Positions 6,336 to 9,741 of a stretch of 9,741 nt of DNA are shown here, one piece after another. Within the stretch, counting starts at the first letter, position 1. Each line of letters starts with the position of its first letter. Origin of the DNA: an uncultured Bacillus sp. (GTDB taxonomy: Bacteria > Bacillota > Bacilli > Bacillales > Cytobacillaceae); assembly GCA_937902115.1 (NCBI GenBank), contig CALGSR010000510.1, forward strand, positions 1-9,741, in the 5' to 3' direction. The notes beneath the pieces are model-generated. The model was given only the letters and a program-made list of their open reading frames with translations, was not told where the DNA came from and made no database searches. Both the position numbers and the translations under genes were made by a program.

Positions 6336-7475
6336 ATGAAACAAATTGACTTCACTGCCCTTCCATCCCCATGTTATGTCGTGGATGAAAGGCTTCTTAT
6401 TAAAAATCTTGAAATCTTGAATTCTGTCCAGGAACGGACTGGAGCGAAGATTCTTTTAGCGCAAAAAGGCTTTGCGATGCATTATGAGTATCCGTTAATC
6501 GGGAAATATTTAAAAGGCGTGACATCGAGTTCATTATTTGAAGCCCGCCTTGGCTATGAAGAAATGGGCAAAGAAGTTCATGTCTATGCACCGGCCTATG
6601 CTGACGGAGAAATAGATGAAATCCTCAGCTATGCGGACCATATTGTTTTTAATTCTTTTCCGCAATGGCAAAAATTTAAAGATAAGGTCAAAAATCACGA
6701 GAAGAAAATTGAATGCGGAATCCGTGTGAACCCTGAGTACTCTGAAATAGAAACCGCAATCTATGATCCTTGCTATACGGGTTCAAGGCTCGGCGTAACA
6801 CTGGCTAATTTCAAGCCGGATGAGCTTGACGGGATTGACGGATTACATTTTCATACGATGTGCGAACAAAACTCAGACACTTTAGAACGTACCGTCAAAG
6901 TATTTGCTGAGAAATTCGGTCCCTACATGAAGGGAATGAAATGGCTGAACTTGGGCGGAGGCCATCATATTACAAGACCTGACTATGATATCGAAACCTT
7001 GGTTCGTACGATTTTATTTTTAAAAGAAAAGTATTCTGTTGAGATTTATTTGGAACCCGGTGAAGCGATTGCCTTAAATACAGGCTATCTTGTCACAACG
7101 GTGCTTGATATTGTTGAAAATGGAATGCCAATTGCCATTTTGGATACGTCCGCAACTTGTCATATGCCGGATGTGTTGGAAATGCCATACCGACCGCAAA
7201 TTATCGGTGCAGGCATGCCGAATGAGTATGCATATACGTATCGCCTTGGCGGTATGACCTGCCTAGCCGGCGATGTGATTGGCGACTATTCTGTTCAAGA
7301 ACCGTTAAAGCCTGGGGATAAGCTTGTTTTCACGGATATGGCCCATTATACAATGGTGAAAAACCATATGTTTAACGGTGTCAATCTGCCTTCGATTGCA
7401 GCGTATAATGATGAAGAAGGAATCAAAGTCATCAAGCAATTTGGTTATGAAGACTATAGCACCCGATTATCTTAA
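6336..7475 (+). CDS. nspC: Carboxynorspermidine/carboxyspermidine decarboxylase
   Basis: A 379-residue PLP enzyme of the alanine-racemase-fold decarboxylase family. It removes the carboxyl group from carboxyspermidine or carboxynorspermidine to give spermidine or norspermidine, the last step of the pathway begun by the upstream gene. K44 in LLAQKGFAMH is the expected PLP Schiff-base lysine. HFHTMCEQ (171-178), the glycine loop LNLGGGHHIT (204-213), and EPGEA (240-244), which handles the cofactor phosphate, follow in the usual order. The second-subunit active-site segment is DTSATCHMPDV (270-280), and LGGMTCLAGD (304-313) lies near the C-terminus. Length matches the family. The ribosome binding site GAGGGA (6324-6329) overlaps the stop of the dehydrogenase gene, so the two are translated from one mRNA. 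The symbol follows the Vibrio enzyme; substrate size is not certain. Confidence 0.9.
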   Translation: MKQIDFTALPSPCYVVDERLLIKNLEILNSVQERTGAKILLAQKGFAMHYEYPLIGKYLKGVTSSSLFEARLGYEEMGKEVHVYAPAYADGEIDEILSYADHIVFNSFPQWQKFKDKVKNHEKKIECGIRVNPEYSEIETAIYDPCYTGSRLGVTLANFKPDELDGIDGLHFHTMCEQNSDTLERTVKVFAEKFGPYMKGMKWLNLGGGHHITRPDYDIETLVRTILFLKEKYSVEIYLEPGEAIALNTGYLVTTVLDIVENGMPIAILDTSATCHMPDVLEMPYRPQIIGAGMPNEYAYTYRLGGMTCLAGDVIGDYSVQEPLKPGDKLVFTDMAHYTMVKNHMFNGVNLPSIAAYNDEEGIKVIKQFGYEDYSTRLS

Positions 7476-7488
7476 TTTTGAGTATGGG

Positions 7489-7524
7489 AAAATAGAGACG
7501 GAGTCCATCTCCTCTCTATTTTTT
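7489..7524 (+). terminator. Rho-independent terminator of the polyamine operon
   Basis: AAAATAGAGA (7489-7498) pairs with TCTCTATTTT (7513-7522), extended inside by GGAG (7500-7503) with CTCC (7509-7512) after one unpaired C, with loop TCCAT and a six-T tail. It starts 14 bases after the decarboxylase stop. Confidence 0.9.
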
Positions 7525-7651
7525 CGCCTTGAAAGAGATTTCCCCTGTCAGGGACAGTATGCAAGGATTATTTCATTAAAATAAACATATTTTTCTTTCG
7601 TTACAGCAAAATAAGAATTGCTTCTTACATAGAAACAGGGAGATGATGTAT

Positions 7652-8065
7652 TTGAGATGGCAAAAGAAGATTCTTTCGATGATTCAAGAGCGCCAAGACA
7701 AAAAAGTTGCCCTCGCAATTGATACCTCGACGAACGATGTACCGACTGACTTGATAAATAACATCGTTAAACTTTTTGAAACGTTAAAACCTGATACGAC
7801 ACTGATTCAGGCAGATTACAAAATTAGAAGTATTACTCCGGTTAAAGCAGATACAATCAAATACTATACGCATGGAAAAGCTTCCTATACATTAGTGTTG
7901 GAATGGGCAGCCCAAGAAAAGATTGATACGCTGTTTTATATCACAGATGTGACAGGATTTATCTATGAAGAAATGGAAAGTGTTGATTTTGAAATGTTCT
8001 GGCTGGTTCCAGATGAATTCTTGCCGAAGGTTCCGTTTGGACGGGCGATTAAAATTGCATCATAG
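7652..8065 (+). CDS. Stand-alone VWA-like domain protein (DUF2201 C-terminal type)
   Basis: About 137 residues from TTG 7652, preferred because GGGAG (7638-7642) lies nine bases before it. ATG 7643 or 7646 would sit almost on the ribosome binding site and would add three or two residues. The fold order resembles the C-terminal VWA-like half of DUF2201/COG3864 putative metallopeptidases: VALAIDTSTN (19-28), a central region where the family has a Gly-Gly-Thr-Asp type motif but this protein has THGKASYT (73-80), IDTLFYITDVTGF (91-103), MFWLVP (115-120) and PFGRAIKI (128-135). The metal-site DxSxS is altered to DTSTN, so metal binding is doubtful. The N-terminal catalytic half and the usual MoxR-type AAA+ partner are absent here, so this is either a shortened scaffold-like protein or a relic. 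No clear promoter was seen. The domain call is moderate and the function unknown. Confidence 0.6.
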   Translation: MRWQKKILSMIQERQDKKVALAIDTSTNDVPTDLINNIVKLFETLKPDTTLIQADYKIRSITPVKADTIKYYTHGKASYTLVLEWAAQEKIDTLFYITDVTGFIYEEMESVDFEMFWLVPDEFLPKVPFGRAIKIAS

Positions 8066-8066
8066 A

Positions 8067-8096
8067 AAAAAGGGAACAGTTGGCTGTTCCCTTTTT
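8067..8096. terminator. Bidirectional rho-independent terminator between the VWA-like gene and ogt
   Basis: A perfect 13-bp stem, AAAAAGGGAACAG (8067-8079) with CTGTTCCCTTTTT (8084-8096), closes a TTGG loop. A- and T-runs at both ends serve the plus-strand gene ending at 8065 and, on the minus strand, ogt ending at 8138. Confidence 0.92.
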
Positions 8097-8137
8097 CATC
8101 CTTACACAAAATCAGTCCAGCGACGGCTCAGACCAGA

Positions 8138-8665
8138 TTAATTCAATCGATTTTGCTGCTCAAGATTAAGTAACATTTTTTTCATATCTAAACCGCCGCG
8201 AAAACCTGTTAAGGCACCATTTTTCCCGATGACTCTGTGACAGGGTACTGTAATCATGACAGGATTTTTTCCAATAGCTGCTCCTACAGCACGTACAGCT
8301 TTTGGCTTATTGATTTTTTTTGCTATATCAGAATAGGTTTTTGTCTCCCCGTACGGAATCTCACACAAAGCTTGCCAGACCGCACGCTGAAATTCTGTCC
8401 CCTTACAATCAGATAAAATCGTAAAACCTGTCCGCTTTCCTTTAAGATACTCGGTTAATTCCGCGATATAAGGCTGCAAACGCTCTGCATCCTCAACAAG
8501 CAGGCTCCCCGGATAATTCCTTTCTGCCCATTGCGCGACTTCTTCAAATGGCTCATTTAACGCTCCTGTAAAGCACAGCCCTTTCTCTGTTGCAGCGACG
8601 TATATATTCCATTGCTGATAGGTTAGAAGTGTCCAATAAATCGTTATCTTCTCTTCTTTGTTCAT
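8138..8665 (-). CDS. ogt: Methylated-DNA--[protein]-cysteine S-methyltransferase
   Basis: A 175-residue suicide DNA-repair protein that transfers the alkyl group from O6-alkylguanine (and O4-alkylthymine) to its own cysteine. The active site is PCHRV at residues 141-145, with Cys142 as acceptor. The DNA-binding helix-turn-helix is TYSDIAKKINKPKAVRAVG (110-128), whose Arg125 corresponds to the arginine that flips the damaged base. GTEFQRAVWQAL (89-100) and PYGETKTYSDIA (104-115) are typical of the family. The N-terminal half is the poorly conserved ribonuclease-like domain. Length fits Ogt-type enzymes, and there is no Ada regulatory domain. ATG at 8665-8663 is preceded by AGAGGTGA on the minus strand. 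Its leader contains a small GAGATC/GATCTC hairpin. It lies downstream of tatA but is separated from it by a terminator, so it is probably transcribed on its own. Confidence 0.92.
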   Translation of the reverse strand: MNKEEKITIYWTLLTYQQWNIYVAATEKGLCFTGALNEPFEEVAQWAERNYPGSLLVEDAERLQPYIAELTEYLKGKRTGFTILSDCKGTEFQRAVWQALCEIPYGETKTYSDIAKKINKPKAVRAVGAAIGKNPVMITVPCHRVIGKNGALTGFRGGLDMKKMLLNLEQQNRLN

Positions 8666-8740
8666 CTGACTTCACCTCTTATAGGGAGATCACCGACTTG
8701 AGATCTCTACACTTTTCTGTTCCCCCGATTCATATTCTAT

Positions 8741-8778
8741 AAAAAAACCCATTCCCGCTTAAGTAGAAATGGGTTTTT
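8741..8778. terminator. Terminator between tatA and ogt
   Basis: AAAAACCCATT (8743-8753) pairs with AATGGGTTTTT (8768-8778) around a 14-base loop. On the minus strand the T-run (complement of 8741-8747) follows the stem, fitting termination of tatA 20 bases after its stop. Confidence 0.82.
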
Positions 8779-8796
8779 CCTCTATTGACTTGTACA

Positions 8797-9009
8797 TTAA
8801 TTTGCCTTTGTGATATCTACTGGCTTAGCCTTTTGTACAGTTTCTTTGTCATCATCATCGTCATCAATTAAACCTTTTGTAGAGTTTTTAAACTCTCTGA
8901 AAGTTTGACCAACCGCCCGTCCTAATTCTGGCAGTTTCTTAGGTCCAAAGATTACAAGTGCAAGGATTAAAATGAGGATTAATCCTGGAATTCCAATGTT
9001 AGAAAGCAT
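8797..9009 (-). CDS. tatA: Sec-independent protein translocase subunit TatA
   Basis: A 70-residue subunit of the twin-arginine translocase, which moves folded proteins across the cytoplasmic membrane together with TatC. Start ATG 9009-9007 is preferred over ATG 9051 because AGAAGGA sits six bases before it and MLSNIGIPGLILILILALVIF is the standard TatA opening: a short N-terminal segment and a single membrane helix (about residues 6-21). The hinge FGPKKLPELGRAVG (21-34) is diagnostic, followed by the amphipathic helix up to about residue 48 and a charged tail with six consecutive Asp. Length matches Bacillus TatA proteins (about 57-70). No tatC lies next to it, as with the solitary B. subtilis tatAc. 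The formate dehydrogenase in this window has no Tat signal, so no link between the two is implied. A sigma-A promoter precedes the gene and a terminator follows it. Confidence 0.92.
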   Translation of the reverse strand: MLSNIGIPGLILILILALVIFGPKKLPELGRAVGQTFREFKNSTKGLIDDDDDDKETVQKAKPVDITKAN

Positions 9010-9056
9010 ATAGATTCCTTCTTTCTGCTTTTTTGAAAACGTATTCTCCATTTCAA

Positions 9057-9085
9057 ATTATACACTGTTCGACAATATCCTGCAA
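9057..9085 (-). promoter_or_regulatory. Sigma-A promoter of tatA
   Basis: Read on the minus strand, TTGCAG (complement of 9080-9085) and TATAAT (complement of 9057-9062) are separated by exactly 17 bases. The predicted start near 9050 gives a leader of about 40 bases. This supports the downstream ATG 9009 start, since the ATG at 9051 would fall at or before the transcript start. Confidence 0.78.
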
Positions 9086-9370
9086 TGCTATCTGAGAGAT
9101 GGAGGAATCTGTATTTCTTCTAAACCGTTGATTGATTAACATGTCGCAGTCGAAAGATCGTAAACCTTATCCGAAAATAGATTTAGGGTAACCAATTTTC
9201 AAAACTACTAGTATTATTAAACAAGTTCTCTTGAAATACAGGACTTTTCTCATAATATATATATAAGCGTTTCTCTATCCGCAGTAGTTCTTCACCTCGG
9301 CTATTCATACCTCATTTTTAAATCCTTTTTATACACCACATTTATAGCCCTCAATGAAAGGTTGTGAAAT
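9086..9370. other. Intergenic region between divergent tatA and the NERD-domain gene
   Basis: No supported gene lies in this stretch. A weak plus-strand promoter candidate is TTGAAA (9231-9236) followed after 16 bases by TAATAT (9253-9258), inside an AT-repeat tract (about 9251-9265). That would give the NERD gene a leader of about 105 bases. AAAGGTTG (9357-9364) is the probable ribosome binding site of that gene. A 16-codon ORF at 9141-9191 lacks a ribosome binding site and is not called. Confidence 0.5.
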
Positions 9371-9741
9371 ATGATTATTCAGCATTGTTTTGAACCTACA
9401 GAATTAAAAATTTTGCGCAGCTTAAACGGAAGAATGGAGTTACCTGATCAAGAAAGATACCGATTCTTTTCTCTCCAAAAGGGATACGAAGGTGAAAAAC
9501 CATTTGAAATGGATTGGCTGAAAAAGCTGTCGTGTGAATGTTTTATTATTAATGACTTGTTGCTTGAATATAACGCCACTGTATTTCAAATTGATACACT
9601 GCTTATCAAACAAAAGAATATATATCTTTTCGATGTAAAAAATTTCGAGGATGATTTTTATATTACTGAAGAAAAATGGCATAGAAAACCCTCAGAAAAG
9701 GAGATAAAGGATCCTTTGCTACAATTAAACCGTTGTGAGTC
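9371..9741 (+). CDS. NERD-domain (nuclease-related) protein, N-terminal part; 3' end outside window
   Basis: From ATG 9371, with AAAGGTTG a few bases before, the frame is open to the window edge, giving 123 residues. GYEGEKPFEMDWL (38-50) and VFQIDTLLIKQKNIYLFDVKNF (from 71) match the NERD domain. Asp75 and the D88-V-K90 pair fit the D...(D/E)xK arrangement of restriction-endonuclease-like nucleases. LLQLNRCE near the edge corresponds to the conserved segment after the core. Many Firmicute chromosomes carry such proteins of unknown role, and NERD is predicted, not generally shown, to cut DNA. Whether further domains (kinase, helicase, zinc finger) follow cannot be seen. The domain assignment is good; function is open. 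Confidence 0.8.
   Translation, partial: MIIQHCFEPTELKILRSLNGRMELPDQERYRFFSLQKGYEGEKPFEMDWLKKLSCECFIINDLLLEYNATVFQIDTLLIKQKNIYLFDVKNFEDDFYITEEKWHRKPSEKEIKDPLLQLNRCE

Noticed and set aside
7378..7584. 68-codon ORF over the end of the decarboxylase gene and its terminator.
   Set aside because: It runs through a strong rho-independent terminator and has no ribosome binding site of its own.
9141..9191. 16-codon ORF (MSQSKDRKPYPKIDLG) upstream of the NERD-domain gene, a possible leader peptide.
   Set aside because: There is no ribosome binding site before the ATG and no attenuator-like structure was seen; chance ORFs of this size are common.
9440..9682. 80-codon minus-strand ORF opposite the NERD-domain gene.
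   Set aside because: The opposite frame carries recognisable NERD motifs and a ribosome binding site; this one carries neither.
1..9741. CRISPR array, insertion sequence, rRNA or tRNA genes.
   Set aside because: No regularly spaced repeats, transposase motifs, terminal inverted repeats, cloverleaf sequence or rRNA signature was seen on either strand.

Overview
This AT-rich window looks like a chromosomal segment from a Bacillaceae-type Firmicute. Supporting signs are strong AGGAGG-like ribosome binding sites, several TTG starts, compact sigma-A promoters, U-tailed hairpin terminators after most genes, and a gene set typical of the family (VanW-domain protein, MerR-like DUF3967 protein, Ogt, TatA, NERD protein). 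Species cannot be assigned from the sequence alone.

Layout. 3-194 is the 3' end of an EAL-domain (cyclic-di-GMP phosphodiesterase-like) gene with its terminator. 502-2577 is a monocistronic FdhF-type formate dehydrogenase. It is interrupted at codon 137 by an in-frame UGA lying exactly where E. coli FdhF has selenocysteine, and the UGA is followed by a hairpin with the GGUCU loop found in the E. coli fdhF SECIS. I therefore annotate one 691-residue selenoprotein, not two broken genes. Then come a VanW-domain protein (2730-3680) and a MerR-HTH/coiled-coil DUF3967-like protein (3911-4885). Next is a two-gene operon (5126-7475) with its own promoter and terminator, encoding carboxynorspermidine/carboxyspermidine dehydrogenase and decarboxylase, the alternative spermidine route. 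A small stand-alone VWA-like (DUF2201 C-terminal type) protein follows (7652-8065). On the minus strand lie ogt (8138-8665) and a single tatA (8797-9009). The window ends inside a NERD-domain gene (9371 onward).

How the genes relate. Only the two polyamine genes form an obvious functional unit; the rest are separate transcription units divided by terminators. The most notable observation is the selenocysteine formate dehydrogenase. Bacillus-type formate dehydrogenases such as B. subtilis YrhE/YjgC normally use cysteine at this site and carry an N-terminal ferredoxin-like extension that is missing here. UGA is an ordinary stop in three other genes of the window, so the recoding is local. The claim predicts selA, selB, selC and selD elsewhere in the genome, none of which is in this window. 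Also worth attention: a hairpin next to the fdhF ribosome binding site, a possible Fnr/Crp-like site at its promoter, a long three-segment hairpin at 4902-4962, and the degenerate metal-binding motif of the stand-alone VWA-like protein.
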